The position numbers were made by a program, and so were the translations under genes. A DNA stretch of 64,000 bases from Pseudopedobacter saltans DSM 12145 (GTDB lineage Bacteria > Bacteroidota > Bacteroidia > Sphingobacteriales > Sphingobacteriaceae), in assembly GCF_000190735.1 (NCBI RefSeq), contig NC_015177.1:2108001-2172000 (forward strand). Reading direction: 5' to 3'. This document shows, piece after piece, positions 37,394-47,305 of the stretch. The notes beneath the pieces were generated by a model. That model was not told the origin of the DNA, searched no databases, and saw only the letters and a program-made list of their open reading frames with translations. Within the stretch, counting starts at the first letter, position 1, and every line of letters begins with the position of its first letter.

Positions 37394-38059
37394 ATGCGAA
37401 GTAATTGGTGGAAAATCATAGCATTTTTACTCGTAATATACTCAATCATCGGCGGTTTATTATTTGAAGTTCCACATTTACCTATCCTTAACGAAAGTAT
37501 CAGAAATCTTTACTTTCACGTTCCAATGTGGTTCTCCATGATATTACTTTACCTCATATCGGTGATTTACAGTGTCAAATATTTAGGAAGCGCCAATGAA
37601 AACCATGACCTGATTGCTGTAGAAAGTGTAAATACAGGAATTATATTTGGAATTTTCGGACTGTGCACCGGAATGGTTTGGGCAAATTTTACCTGGGGTG
37701 CACCCTGGCCAAATGATCCTAAATTAAACGGTTCAGCAATTGCAACATTGATGTATTTAGCTTATATCGTATTAAGAGGATCTCTGGACGAAGAGCAAAA
37801 AAGAGCTAAAATCTCTGCAATCTACAACATATTCGCCTTCCCTATTATGGTGGTTTTGATATTTATATTACCACGTATGACAGATTCATTACATCCGGGA
37901 AATGGTGGAAACCCTGGATTTGGCGCTTATGACCTGGATTCCAGAATGCGTACGGTGTTCTACCCGGCAGTTATCGGCTGGCTTTTAACAGCTACCTGGA
38001 TAATGACATTGAGATATCGGGTTAGAAAAATCGAAAATAAGAACAATCAAATTGACTAA
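37394..38059 (+). CDS. ccmC: Heme transporter/handling protein CcmC
   Basis: 221 residues from the ATG at 37394; a TTG at 37364 would add ten residues but overlaps a likely -7 box. Six membrane spans are predicted. The Trp-rich periplasmic motif is present as TWGAPWPNDPKLNGS, and conserved His residues flank it (YFHVPMW before, SLHPGNGG after). It loads heme onto the CcmE chaperone. It overlaps no gene but is followed after ten bases by the small CcmD-like protein. Confidence 0.92.
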   Translation: MRSNWWKIIAFLLVIYSIIGGLLFEVPHLPILNESIRNLYFHVPMWFSMILLYLISVIYSVKYLGSANENHDLIAVESVNTGIIFGIFGLCTGMVWANFTWGAPWPNDPKLNGSAIATLMYLAYIVLRGSLDEEQKRAKISAIYNIFAFPIMVVLIFILPRMTDSLHPGNGGNPGFGAYDLDSRMRTVFYPAVIGWLLTATWIMTLRYRVRKIENKNNQID

Positions 38060-38069
38060 AAAGAAGAAC

Positions 38070-38273
38070 ATGAAAAAGATATTCACTATACTTTTTGCTT
38101 TATTATTTTCCATAAATGCTTTCGCAAATGAAAACGTAGAGATGGCCGATGCATTAAGAAGTTCAGGTAAAATATACGTTGTAGTCGCAGTAATTACAGT
38201 ACTTTTCATTGGTTTGTTTTCCTATCTCTTTTCATTGGACAGGAAAATATCCAAAATAGAAAAAGATAAATAA
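38070..38273 (+). CDS. CcmD-like small membrane protein
   Basis: 67 residues from the ATG at 38070, preceded by an AAGAAGAA ribosome site. An N-terminal signal-like segment ends at AFANE. A single membrane span (IYVVVAVITVLFIGLFSYLFSL) is followed by a short basic tail. Size, topology and position right after ccmC fit CcmD, which helps release heme-loaded CcmE. Sequence conservation in this family is low, so the call rests on context. Confidence 0.75.
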   Translation: MKKIFTILFALLFSINAFANENVEMADALRSSGKIYVVVAVITVLFIGLFSYLFSLDRKISKIEKDK

Positions 38274-38323
38274 AAAGCTCGTTACAAAACAAACAAAAAG
38301 CTTTCCTACTTGCTATAAAAATA

Positions 38324-38355
38324 ATGGTTCTATAAAGATTATTTTATAGAGCCAT
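38324..38355. terminator. Long hairpin between ccmD and the glutamate dehydrogenase gene
   Basis: ATGGTTCTATAAA (38324-38336) pairs with TTTATAGAGCCAT (38343-38355) through 13 positions, one of them a G-U pair, around a 6-base loop. There is no clear T-run after it. It ends 21 bases before the next ATG, so it could end the ccm transcript or act in the dehydrogenase leader. Confidence 0.55.
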
Positions 38356-38376
38356 ATTATACCAAACTATAATTTT

Positions 38377-39807
38377 ATGGCAGGAATAAACCAACAACAG
38401 GATTTTCATTTCTTTGATGATGTTTGTCGCTTTGTAGACAAAGCAGCACAATTTACAGATCACGACAAAGGTCTACTCTCCCAGATAAAAGCATGTAACA
38501 GTGTTTACAGATTCCAGTTTCCTATCAGAAGAGGAAATAGTTTCGAAATTATACATGCTTGGCGTGTAGAACATTCTCATCATATGATGCCTACTAAAGG
38601 TGGAATCCGCTATAGCGATATGGTGAACGAAGACGAAGTAATGGCATTAGCCGCCTTAATGACCTACAAATGTGCCATTGTAAACGTACCTTTTGGAGGA
38701 GGAAAAGGAGGTATAAAGATCAATACTAAGAACTATACAACTGCAGAGCTAGAAAATATCACCAGACGCTATACTGTAGAACTCATTAAGAAGAATTTTA
38801 TAGGACCAGGAATAGATGTACCTGCACCGGATTACGGATCAGGAGAACGCGAGATGGCCTGGATTGCTGATACCTACATGATGATGAATCCGGGTTCCTT
38901 AGATGCATTGGGATGCGTTACAGGTAAGCCAATAGCCTTACATGGAGTACATGGCCGCAAAGAAGCTACCGGAAGAGGCGTTGCATTCGCCACAAGAGAA
39001 TGTGTTTCAATTGCTGAAGATATGAAAAAGCTTGGCCTGTCGACAGGACTCGAAGACAAGAAAATTATTGTACAAGGACTAGGTAATGTTGGCTACAATG
39101 CAGCTAAGTACCTTATTGAGTTTGGTGCCACTATTGTTGGCATTTGTGAATACGAAGGAGCTATTTACAATGAGAATGGGCTGGATTTAGACGAAATCGT
39201 TTCACACAGAAAAAGTACCGGTTCGATTCTTGGCTACAGTAAAGCAAAAAAAGAATTTAGGAATTCGGGAGAAGGATTAGAACAGGAATGTGATATCCTG
39301 ATTCCTGCAGCTTTAGAAAATCAGATCACATCAGACAATATCTCCAGAATAAAAGCCAAAATTATCATCGAAGGTGCAAATGGACCAACCACACCTGATG
39401 CCGCAGCAGCATTTATCGAGGCCGGTGGTATTATCGTTCCGGATATGTATGCCAACGCTGGCGGAGTAACTGTCTCCTATTTCGAATGGCTAAAGAATCT
39501 TTCCCATGTTTCCTTTGGAAGAATGGACAGACGTTATGCAGAAAATGCCAATAAGAACATCCTTAACACCATAGAGAGCGCAACAGGTCTTTCCTTGTCT
39601 GCAGCACAAAGAGCTATTATCGCTAAAGGAGCTTCCGAGTTAGAATTAGTAAACTCGGGATTGGAAGATACAATGGTACACTCTTATCATGAAATCCGCG
39701 AAAAGATGGTTTCCAACAATAAGATCCCCGATTTAAGAACAGCGGCATTCGTATTGGCTCTCGACAAAATCGCGACCTCTTACATCAATATGGGTATTTG
39801 GCCGTAG
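38377..39807 (+). CDS. Glutamate dehydrogenase (Glu/Leu/Phe/Val family)
   Basis: 476 residues. Substrate-binding and catalytic motifs are clear: [25 protein letters not shown] with the catalytic Lys, [15 protein letters not shown] with Asp, and the Rossmann GLGNVG of the cofactor domain. [11 protein letters not shown] and [16 protein letters not shown] are also diagnostic. It interconverts glutamate and 2-oxoglutarate plus ammonia. Preference for NAD or NADP cannot be read safely; the acidic ICEYEGA at the end of the second strand would favour NAD. It is slightly longer than hexameric bacterial enzymes. Confidence 0.93.
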   Translation: MAGINQQQDFHFFDDVCRFVDKAAQFTDHDKGLLSQIKACNSVYRFQFPIRRGNSFEIIHAWRVEHSHHMMPTKGGIRYSDMVNEDEVMALAALMTYKCAIVNVPFGGGKGGIKINTKNYTTAELENITRRYTVELIKKNFIGPGIDVPAPDYGSGEREMAWIADTYMMMNPGSLDALGCVTGKPIALHGVHGRKEATGRGVAFATRECVSIAEDMKKLGLSTGLEDKKIIVQGLGNVGYNAAKYLIEFGATIVGICEYEGAIYNENGLDLDEIVSHRKSTGSILGYSKAKKEFRNSGEGLEQECDILIPAALENQITSDNISRIKAKIIIEGANGPTTPDAAAAFIEAGGIIVPDMYANAGGVTVSYFEWLKNLSHVSFGRMDRRYAENANKNILNTIESATGLSLSAAQRAIIAKGASELELVNSGLEDTMVHSYHEIREKMVSNNKIPDLRTAAFVLALDKIATSYINMGIWP

Positions 39808-39872
39808 AAGCATTGTATAAGTATGTTAATCACATCGAATGCTTCACAGATGTATTAACAAGTATAACAGAG

Positions 39873-40247
39873 ATGAATATTATAGGGTATTTCGAAATAC
39901 AGTCATCAGAATCTCAAAGGGAAGTTAGGTTTTATAATAATGTGTTTGGGTGGATATTTACAAGAGACCACAACATTCCCATTGAATATTACCGAATATC
40001 AACCGGCTCTATCCATGGCGGTCTTTTAAAAAGGGCGACTCCGACACCTCCGCTGTCGTCGGAGACCAACGCTTTTACCTGTTCCATTCAGGTCGAAAAT
40101 TTCGACCAAACAGCCAAATTAATTATACATAACGGAGGAAAGGTTGCTATGCCTAAATTTGCGATTGCAAAAAAGTGCTTTCAAGGCTATTTCACAGATC
40201 AGGACAACAACATTTTCGGAATTTTCGAGGTTGATGAGAACGCTTAA
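39873..40247 (+). CDS. VOC-family (glyoxalase-like) protein
   Basis: 124 residues from the ATG at 39873. A TTG-started frame from 39798 would overlap the dehydrogenase gene and is rejected. Pattern of the vicinal-oxygen-chelate fold: YFEIQSSESQREVRFYNNVFGWIF at the start and the C-terminal YFTDQDNNIFGIFEVDE. Function is unknown; many relatives are antibiotic-resistance or dioxygenase-like proteins, but no metal-ligand set is certain here. It ends before a bidirectional terminator. Confidence 0.8.
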   Translation: MNIIGYFEIQSSESQREVRFYNNVFGWIFTRDHNIPIEYYRISTGSIHGGLLKRATPTPPLSSETNAFTCSIQVENFDQTAKLIIHNGGKVAMPKFAIAKKCFQGYFTDQDNNIFGIFEVDENA

Positions 40248-40290
40248 TATTAAAAGTTAGCTATTCGATACTTAATCCTATATAATAAAA

Positions 40291-40321
40291 GGGCGTAAAG
40301 TCTGAATATTTCTTTACGCCC
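40291..40321. terminator. Bidirectional terminator
   Basis: GGGCGTAAAG (40291-40300) pairs perfectly with CTTTACGCCC (40312-40321), with A4 before and a C/T-rich run after. It separates converging genes ending at 40247 and 40349. Confidence 0.85.
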
Positions 40322-40348
40322 CTTCCTTATAAAAAGTCAACTGATATG

Positions 40349-41044
40349 TTAGTCCTTGGAAAAAGACAGCTCGTTTTGGAAATACTTACTATATTTCCTT
40401 CTATCAAATTTATATAATTTTGCCGCCCTGTAAGAAACTCCCTTTTGCTTTTCATCAAGCTCTTTCAAAATATCATAACCCAGAATTTTCTTTCTGAAAT
40501 TCCGTTTGTCTAATTTCTTATTCAGGATGATTTCATAAAGATTCTGCAATTGAGTAAGCGTAAACTTCTCAGGTAATAATTCAAAAGCAAGTGGCTGATA
40601 ACTTATTTTGCTCTTTACACGTTCAAATCCCTTTTCGAAAATACTTTTATGGTCAAAAGCAAGCTCAGGTAATTCTTTAATTGAAACCCAGGAAGCATTT
40701 TTTGCATATGCCGTAACCGGTCTTAATTCTTTGGGATTCGTCAATCTGATCATAGCAAAATAAGCAACAGTAATAATCCTTCCTTTTGGATGTCTTCCTA
40801 AATCTCCAAAAGTATAGAACTGTTCCATGTAAATTCCTTTAAGACCAGTTAGCTCATAAAGCACCCTTTCTGCAGCTGTATCAATGCTTTCATCATTATT
40901 CACCATATTCCCTGGCAAAGCAAACCAGTCCCCATATGGATCCTGATTCCTCTCGATCAATAAGATCTTCAGTTCTCCTTCATCAAAAGCAAAAATCACA
41001 CAGTCGACAGAAAAAATCGAATTTAAATGTGGTAAATACGTCAA
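40349..41044 (-). CDS. Nudix-related transcriptional regulator (NrtR/AraR type)
   Basis: 231 residues. The N-terminal Nudix-like domain (about 1-140) has a degraded Nudix box: GNMVNNDESIDTAAERVLYELTGL lacks two of the metal-binding Glu (REUxEE is RVLYEL here). The C-terminal winged helix reads FTLTQLQNLYEIILNKKLDKRNFRKKIL, the form found in NrtR and AraR regulators. It is therefore more likely a DNA-binding sensor of a sugar or nucleotide than an enzyme. It has no ATG in a suitable place; the start appears to be TTG at 41044, with ATT or ATC just upstream as other options. It is divergent from the pfkA operon, which it may control. Confidence 0.82.
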   Translation of the reverse strand: MTYLPHLNSIFSVDCVIFAFDEGELKILLIERNQDPYGDWFALPGNMVNNDESIDTAAERVLYELTGLKGIYMEQFYTFGDLGRHPKGRIITVAYFAMIRLTNPKELRPVTAYAKNASWVSIKELPELAFDHKSIFEKGFERVKSKISYQPLAFELLPEKFTLTQLQNLYEIILNKKLDKRNFRKKILGYDILKELDEKQKGVSYRAAKLYKFDRRKYSKYFQNELSFSKD

Positions 41045-41120
41045 AATGATAAAATATTAAGTTTGTTAACCAATCAACACCTTACAAAGGTTAAAAAAAA
41101 TTCTCAAAAAATACTACTTA

Positions 41121-41135
41121 GTGTAAAAAATACAC
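41121..41135. promoter_or_regulatory. Inverted repeat GTGTA-N5-TACAC, candidate operator
   Basis: A perfect inverted repeat lies in the 137-base divergent region between the Nudix-type regulator and pfkA, 47 bases before the pfkA ATG. Its size suits a dimeric winged-helix regulator. The link to the neighbouring regulator is inference. Confidence 0.4.
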
Positions 41136-41181
41136 GTATATTAGTAAACCCAAAACAAAACAAATTTTTCTCTATAATTTG

Positions 41182-42162
41182 ATGTCTAAAATAAAAAAAA
41201 TAGCAGTATTTACCTCAGGAGGCGACGCACCAGGCATGAATGCTTGTATAAGAGCTGTTGTGAGAACAGGAATACATTTCGGTTGCGAAATGGTAGGAAT
41301 AAAACAAGGTTATCAGGGTATGATAGACAAGAATTTTATTCCTATGAATAGATATTCTGTTAGCAACATCATGCAATTGGGTGGAACTATCCTTAAAACT
41401 GCTCGTTGTTTAGAGTTTAAGACCGAAGAAGGGCAACAAAAAGCTTATAACAATTTAAAAGAAGCCGGTATAGATGCTTTGGTTGCAATTGGCGGTGACG
41501 GAACTTTTACAGGAGCAGAAAGATTATCTAAGAAATTCGACATTCCCGTAATCTGTGTACCAGGAACAATTGACAACGATTTATACGGAACCGATTTTAC
41601 TTTAGGTTTTGATACAGCCACAAATACAGTAATTGAGGCTATTGACAAAATCAGAGATACAGCAGAATCGCATGACAGATTATTCTTTATTGAAGTAATG
41701 GGCAGAGATGCTGGCTGTATCGCACTTAGAGCCGGAATTGCTGGTGGCGCAGAAGCTATTTTATTACCCGAGAAAGCTACCGCTATAGATGATTTGATTA
41801 CCACATTGGAAGATGGTGCAAAAAATTCCAAATCATCAAGTATAGTTATCATAGCCGAAGGTGATAAAAATGGCGGTGCATATAATGTAGCACAAAAAGT
41901 AAAAGAAAAAATTAGCTACTTCGACACAAAAGTTACTATCTTAGGCCACTTACAAAGAGGCGGCAGCCCAAGTAGTTTTGATAGGATTTTGGGAAGTAGA
42001 ATGGGCTTTGCAGCTGTTAAAGCAATTCTTGCCGGAGAAACTCGTAAAATGGTCGGTCTAAAAGGAAACAATATCAGTTTCACTGACTTAGAAGAATCTA
42101 TTACGAGACATGACTTTAAACTGGAAGATGACTTAATGGAAATGTCAACCATATTAGCGTAA
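41182..42162 (+). CDS. pfkA: ATP-dependent 6-phosphofructokinase
   Basis: 326 residues from the ATG at 41182 (the preceding TTG is ignored). The N-terminus has FTSGGDAPGMNA. The nucleotide motif is AIGGDGTFTGAERL; Gly after GGD favours ATP over pyrophosphate. The catalytic motif is PGTIDNDLYGTDFTLGFDTA, and EVMGRDAGCIAL binds fructose 6-phosphate. It commits hexose phosphate to glycolysis. Its stop codon is directly followed by the ATG of the BadF-like gene (no gap), then gap, which shows a glycolytic operon. Confidence 0.95.
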   Translation: MSKIKKIAVFTSGGDAPGMNACIRAVVRTGIHFGCEMVGIKQGYQGMIDKNFIPMNRYSVSNIMQLGGTILKTARCLEFKTEEGQQKAYNNLKEAGIDALVAIGGDGTFTGAERLSKKFDIPVICVPGTIDNDLYGTDFTLGFDTATNTVIEAIDKIRDTAESHDRLFFIEVMGRDAGCIALRAGIAGGAEAILLPEKATAIDDLITTLEDGAKNSKSSSIVIIAEGDKNGGAYNVAQKVKEKISYFDTKVTILGHLQRGGSPSSFDRILGSRMGFAAVKAILAGETRKMVGLKGNNISFTDLEESITRHDFKLEDDLMEMSTILA

Positions 42163-43014
42163 ATGATAGCTGTTGTTTATAGTGGATCGAGGTTTGCACA
42201 TTGGAAAATTGCAGACAAGGACAAAGAAGTTATAGACATTCGAACACAGGGAATAAATCCGTTCTTTAATGACGAGAAGTATATTCTTAATCTTTTAAAC
42301 AAGAACATTAAATTTATTCATAACGCCGAAAAAGTTAAGAAAATATACTTCTTTGGTGCCGGAGCAACTTCTAAAGCTAGAAATAGCATTATCCATGATG
42401 CCTTTTCTAAATTTTTCAGATACAGTAAAATTTTTGTTTATCACGATCTGGAAGCTGCAGCCAAAGCCACTTGCGATGACAACCCGGGAATAGTTTGCAT
42501 TATGGGAAGCGGATCTAATGCCGCTTATTTTGACGGAAAGAAAATTACCGAAAATAATTATGGCCTTGGATATGCCATAGCCGATGAAGGATCTGCAAAT
42601 TGGTTGGGTAAAATACTAATTAAACAGTATTTAACAAATACATTACCCGCTGATTTTCGGAAGATCTTCAATAAAAAATATGATTTAGACAAAAGATCTG
42701 TATTAGATAAGGTATATAAACAAGCTCATCCTAATCTTTTTCTTAGTTCTTTTGTAGATTTGCTGTTAGAAAATAAAAGTCATGCATTCGTGAAGGATTT
42801 TGTAAAGAAAGGATTTTCGATTTTTATGGAAACTTACCTGGTTCCTTTACGAGAACAATACGGAGAGCAGTTACCTATACATTTTGTAGGAACTGTATCT
42901 GCAAATTTTGAAGATTACTTAATAGAAGTGGCTCAAGAAAAAAAAATAGAGATCAAATCTGTTTTAAAAGAGCCCATTTATAACTTATTGAATTATTACG
43001 CAAATAAAAATTAA
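42163..43014 (+). CDS. BadF/BadG-like ASKHA protein with degraded phosphate-1 loop
   Basis: 283 residues, clearly paralogous to the kinase at 32633-33493 in length and order of motifs. The second half keeps the phosphate-2-like GSGSN (CIMGSGSNAAYFDG) and DEGSANWLGK. The first loop is changed: where the paralog has ADGGSTKTSW this protein has VYSGSRFAHW, so the Asp that binds metal-phosphate and the Lys are gone. Catalysis as a kinase is doubtful; a sugar- or nucleotide-sensing role is possible. It is locked between pfkA (0 bases) and gap (6 bases), which suggests a job in glycolysis. I do not know of a tested function. Confidence 0.8.
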   Translation: MIAVVYSGSRFAHWKIADKDKEVIDIRTQGINPFFNDEKYILNLLNKNIKFIHNAEKVKKIYFFGAGATSKARNSIIHDAFSKFFRYSKIFVYHDLEAAAKATCDDNPGIVCIMGSGSNAAYFDGKKITENNYGLGYAIADEGSANWLGKILIKQYLTNTLPADFRKIFNKKYDLDKRSVLDKVYKQAHPNLFLSSFVDLLLENKSHAFVKDFVKKGFSIFMETYLVPLREQYGEQLPIHFVGTVSANFEDYLIEVAQEKKIEIKSVLKEPIYNLLNYYANKN

Positions 43015-44016
<1,002 letters not shown>

Positions 44017-44037
44017 TCATTACCTACTTAATAAACA

Positions 44038-44070
44038 AAAAAAGGCAGTTCTTACTGCCTTTTTTGTTTT
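44038..44070 (+). terminator. Rho-independent terminator of the pfkA-gap operon
   Basis: AAAAAAGGCAG (44038-44048) pairs with CTGCCTTTTTT (44055-44065) around a 6-base loop, 21 bases after the gap stop codon. Confidence 0.92.
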
Positions 44071-44486
44071 CTTTTGCTTCTGAAACACTTATAAATCAAC
44101 AAATAAAGCCCTCGATTATCCTTTCTTTAAAATAGTTCTTATTTATTTCACATTTACGGAAAATTTAAGTTGATTTTTTAAAAACAAAAACTACTTTTGC
44201 CATCGGAAAATCTATACTGCCGTATAAAAAGTAGTATTTGAAATTCTGCTCGATAAAAAAGGCTCACTTAAAACCATAAACTACTCATACATTGATGTTT
44301 ATAAAAGCGAGTAAAAAACAATAAAAACAATAAAACTGATGTTTTATTGTTAATTTTACCAAAGTATTGAATAAATATTAAAAATTCGATATATATTCGA
44401 GTGAGATTATTTTAAATTTAGAAGACATAGCCATATTTAAGAGCAAGAGATGCAATCTGGCTTTTAAGTGAGATAAAACGCATATA
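44071..44486. other. Non-coding region upstream of asnA
   Basis: 416 AT-rich bases without a gene. It contains a direct repeat ATTCGA-TATAT-ATTCGA near 44384-44400 and must hold the asnA promoter, but no clear TTTG/TAnnTTTG pair was recognised. Confidence 0.45.
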
Positions 44487-45494
44487 ATGAATTTTCAAAA
44501 AATGTTAAAGACAGAAGTTGCCATTACGCTTGTAAAAGAGACGCTAAAGACTCAACTTATAAGTCAATTGAATCTTATACCTGTCTCGTCCCCGATAGCT
44601 GTATTAGATGGTACTGGAATTAACGATGATTTAAATGGAACAGAACGTCCGGTATCATTTCCAGTAAAAGCTTTAGGTGAAAAGAAAGCGGTTGTTGTTC
44701 ACTCTTTAGCAAAATGGAAGCGCTTAAGACTTAAACAACTTGAGGTTGATTTAAATTATGGCATTCTAACAGATATGAAAGCCCTGAGACCTGATGAAGA
44801 TTACACACATATTCATTCTATATATGTTGATCAATGGGATTGGGAAAAAAGAATAGAGCCTTCTCAGAGAACACTTGAATACTTAAAAGAAACTGTTTCT
44901 AAGATATATGAAGCACTAAAATTTACTGAGAAATTTGTTGAGGCTCATTATCCGGATATCAAAGCTATATTGCCGGAGAATATTAAATTTATCTCTTCAC
45001 AGGCACTTTTAGACTTATACCCTAACCTGACTCCAAAAGAAAGAGAAAATGCCATAACAAAAGAACATGGTGCCGTTTTCTTGTATGGTATAGGTGGAAA
45101 ATTAAGTAATGGCGAGCCACATGACGGCAGAGCACCAGACTACGACGACTGGAGTACATTAAATAGTGAAGGAACCAATGGTTTAAATGGAGATATTCTG
45201 GTTTGGCATCCGATTTTAAACTGCGCTTTTGAGCTATCTTCTATGGGTATCAGAGTTGATAAAGCTGCATTAACCAAACAGTTGGAATTAAGAGAAAGCG
45301 AAGACAGAGCAAAACTTTCATTCCATAAAATGTTACTTAACGGCGAATTACCAGAATGTATAGGTGGTGGAATTGGCCAATCAAGAGTTTGCATGTTTAT
45401 GCTTAAGAAATCTCATATAGGCGAAGTACAGGTCAGCATCTGGGCAGATGATGAAATTGAAAGATTATCAGCAAAAGGAATCGAACTTCTATAA
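44487..45494 (+). CDS. asnA: Aspartate-ammonia ligase (AsnA)
   Basis: 335 residues. It makes asparagine from aspartate, ammonia and ATP through an aspartyl-AMP intermediate. The fold is that of class II aminoacyl-tRNA synthetases. Family segments seen are SSPIAVLDGTGINDDLNGTERPVSF, AKWKRLRL, GILTDMKALRPDE, HSIYVDQWDWE, and the motif-3-like GGGIGQSRVCMFML. Length equals that of the E. coli enzyme within a few residues. It is a single gene flanked by terminators. Confidence 0.96.
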   Translation: MNFQKMLKTEVAITLVKETLKTQLISQLNLIPVSSPIAVLDGTGINDDLNGTERPVSFPVKALGEKKAVVVHSLAKWKRLRLKQLEVDLNYGILTDMKALRPDEDYTHIHSIYVDQWDWEKRIEPSQRTLEYLKETVSKIYEALKFTEKFVEAHYPDIKAILPENIKFISSQALLDLYPNLTPKERENAITKEHGAVFLYGIGGKLSNGEPHDGRAPDYDDWSTLNSEGTNGLNGDILVWHPILNCAFELSSMGIRVDKAALTKQLELRESEDRAKLSFHKMLLNGELPECIGGGIGQSRVCMFMLKKSHIGEVQVSIWADDEIERLSAKGIELL

Positions 45495-45514
45495 GCGGAT
45501 TTCGAGATATTACA

Positions 45515-45545
45515 AAAAAAGGGAAACTTAGCGTTTCCCTTTTTT
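45515..45545. terminator. Bidirectional terminator shared by asnA and dprA
   Basis: AAAAAAGGGAAAC (45515-45527) pairs perfectly with GTTTCCCTTTTTT (45533-45545), 13 base pairs with a 5-base loop. The right arm overlaps the dprA stop codon at 45544-45546. Confidence 0.9.
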
Positions 45546-46629
45546 AGTTTACCTTATAAATTTTCCCGGGTAAAGAAACAATAACCGACTTCATTTCCAA
45601 ACCAAGTAAAGCGACCGCCAATTTACTCTGCTGCATATTTAAACTAACCTGCAGATCATCAATAGCTATCTGATCATGGGCTTTTATAACTTCAAACACA
45701 ATCAATTCATCTTTATTTAAATCATGTATCAGCTTCAGCTGCTTTTCAGTTTTAAGTTCCTGCTTTTTCCATCCCATGATATACTCCAAATCTTCTACAC
45801 CAGTTAATAAATGCGCTCTATTGGTCTTTATCAGAAAGTTGCAACCTTCGGAATACTCGTCGTCTAAACGCCCGGGAACAGCAAATACATCTTTATTATA
45901 AGAGTTAGCTATTTCAGCGGTAATTAATGCTCCGCCAGTTTTTGTTGCCTCAACTACAATTACAGCATCAGCCATGCCAGCAATTATTCTATTTCTTTTT
46001 GGAAAGTTTCCCCTGTCAACAAATGATTTAGGATAATATTCTGTCAACAGACCTCCATCAGAAAGCATCTGTTCAGCTACATTTCTATGCGCTGCGGGAT
46101 AAATCAGATCTAACCCGTGTCCTAACACCCCTATTGTTGTAATGTCATTATGCAATGCAGCTCTATGCGCAAAAACATCAATACCATATGCCAGGCCACT
46201 AACAATCATTACGTTTTGAGCCTTCAAATTTGAAATAAGTTCATCACAAAATTGCTTACCATAAGTGGTTCCGTTTCGCGTTCCAACAACAGAAACAACC
46301 TTCTGTTTATTTAAGTCAGCATTTCCTTTAAAAAACAATAGTACCGGGGCATCTGCGCAATTGATCAAACGCTTCGGATATTCCTTATCTGTAATAAAAA
46401 GTGGTTTTATTTTATATTTTTCTACAAATGCAAGTTCTTCCTCTGCCCTTGCAAAAGATTCTTTTTCAAGTATTGCACTTATAATCTTAGATTTTGTTCC
46501 GAGAATAGCTTCCAGATCAGTTTTTGAAGATTTGAATATGGCTTCTGCACTTTCAATATGATTAAGGAGATGTCGAATAGTAAGATTACCCAGACCCTTG
46601 GTCAGGCCTAATGCAATTTCGTAAAACAT
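45544..46629 (-). CDS. dprA: DNA-processing protein DprA
   Basis: 361 residues. An N-terminal helix-hairpin-helix-like region (LTKGLGNLTIRHLLNHI) is followed by the Rossmann-type DprA core with VVSVVGTRNGTTYGKQFC, VSGLAYGIDVFAHRAAL, GVLGHGLDLIYPAAHR and FPKRNRIIAGMADAVIVVEA. The C-terminal winged helix is present. DprA loads RecA on incoming single-stranded DNA during natural transformation. It is the last gene of a leftward run, 43 bases after rsmG. Confidence 0.94.
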   Translation of the reverse strand: MFYEIALGLTKGLGNLTIRHLLNHIESAEAIFKSSKTDLEAILGTKSKIISAILEKESFARAEEELAFVEKYKIKPLFITDKEYPKRLINCADAPVLLFFKGNADLNKQKVVSVVGTRNGTTYGKQFCDELISNLKAQNVMIVSGLAYGIDVFAHRAALHNDITTIGVLGHGLDLIYPAAHRNVAEQMLSDGGLLTEYYPKSFVDRGNFPKRNRIIAGMADAVIVVEATKTGGALITAEIANSYNKDVFAVPGRLDDEYSEGCNFLIKTNRAHLLTGVEDLEYIMGWKKQELKTEKQLKLIHDLNKDELIVFEVIKAHDQIAIDDLQVSLNMQQSKLAVALLGLEMKSVIVSLPGKIYKVN

Positions 46630-46672
46630 ATGGTTTATAATTGGTTATTATTGGTATTTTCAGGTACCTGCA

Positions 46673-47305
46673 CTACTGCACAGGTACATAAACTACATAT
46701 TTAGTCTCGAAAAACTCTTCTTCAAAAAGATCTTTCAAAGGATACAAAGCAATATTTTTCAGCTTAGATTCTTTCAGCTCTTGTTCTAAATCTCCGCCTT
46801 TTAAATATAACACTCCATTTTTCAAGCTGGATATAGAATCCTTTTTAAACTTATCTCTAATCCAAGGATAAAAATCCTTAAGCTGTGTAACAGCTCTGGA
46901 AACAACAAAATCAAACTTCTCATCGATTTGTTCAGCTCTGCTATGAGTTGCTTTCAAATTTTTCAAACCGATCCCTTTGGCAACCTCGCTTACAACCTTT
47001 ATCTTTTTCCCTATAGAATCTACCAGGTGGAATTTTGTTTCGGGAAATAATATAGCTAAAGGGATTCCCGGAAACCCTCCCCCCGTCCCCACGTCCAACA
47101 CGGATTGTCCTGGTTTAAATTCACATACCTTGGCAATAGCCAAAGAGTGCAGTATATGCCTTTCATATAACAGGTCTATATCTTTTCTGCTGATGACATT
47201 AATTTGCGAATTCCATAGAAAATACAAATCAAACAACTTATCAATCTGTTCCTTTTGCTTACTATTTAATTTTGGGAAATATTTGTATATAATCTCAGAA
47301 CTCAT
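46673..47305 (-). CDS. rsmG: 16S rRNA (guanine527-N7)-methyltransferase RsmG
   Basis: 210 residues. The SAM-binding motif is SVLDVGTGGGFPGIPLAILFP, followed by the acidic HLVDS. The N-terminal helices (FDLYFLWNSQINVISRKDIDLLYERHILHSLAI) are diagnostic. It methylates G527 of 16S rRNA. Its start codon overlaps the end of the sigma factor gene by 11 bases, so the two are translationally coupled. Confidence 0.95.
   Translation of the reverse strand: MSSEIIYKYFPKLNSKQKEQIDKLFDLYFLWNSQINVISRKDIDLLYERHILHSLAIAKVCEFKPGQSVLDVGTGGGFPGIPLAILFPETKFHLVDSIGKKIKVVSEVAKGIGLKNLKATHSRAEQIDEKFDFVVSRAVTQLKDFYPWIRDKFKKDSISSLKNGVLYLKGGDLEQELKESKLKNIALYPLKDLFEEEFFETKYVVYVPVQ

Noticed and set aside
41445-41852. 135-codon open frame antisense to pfkA
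   Set aside because: Low-complexity, Ser/Ala/Pro-rich translation typical of a shadow of a conserved gene.
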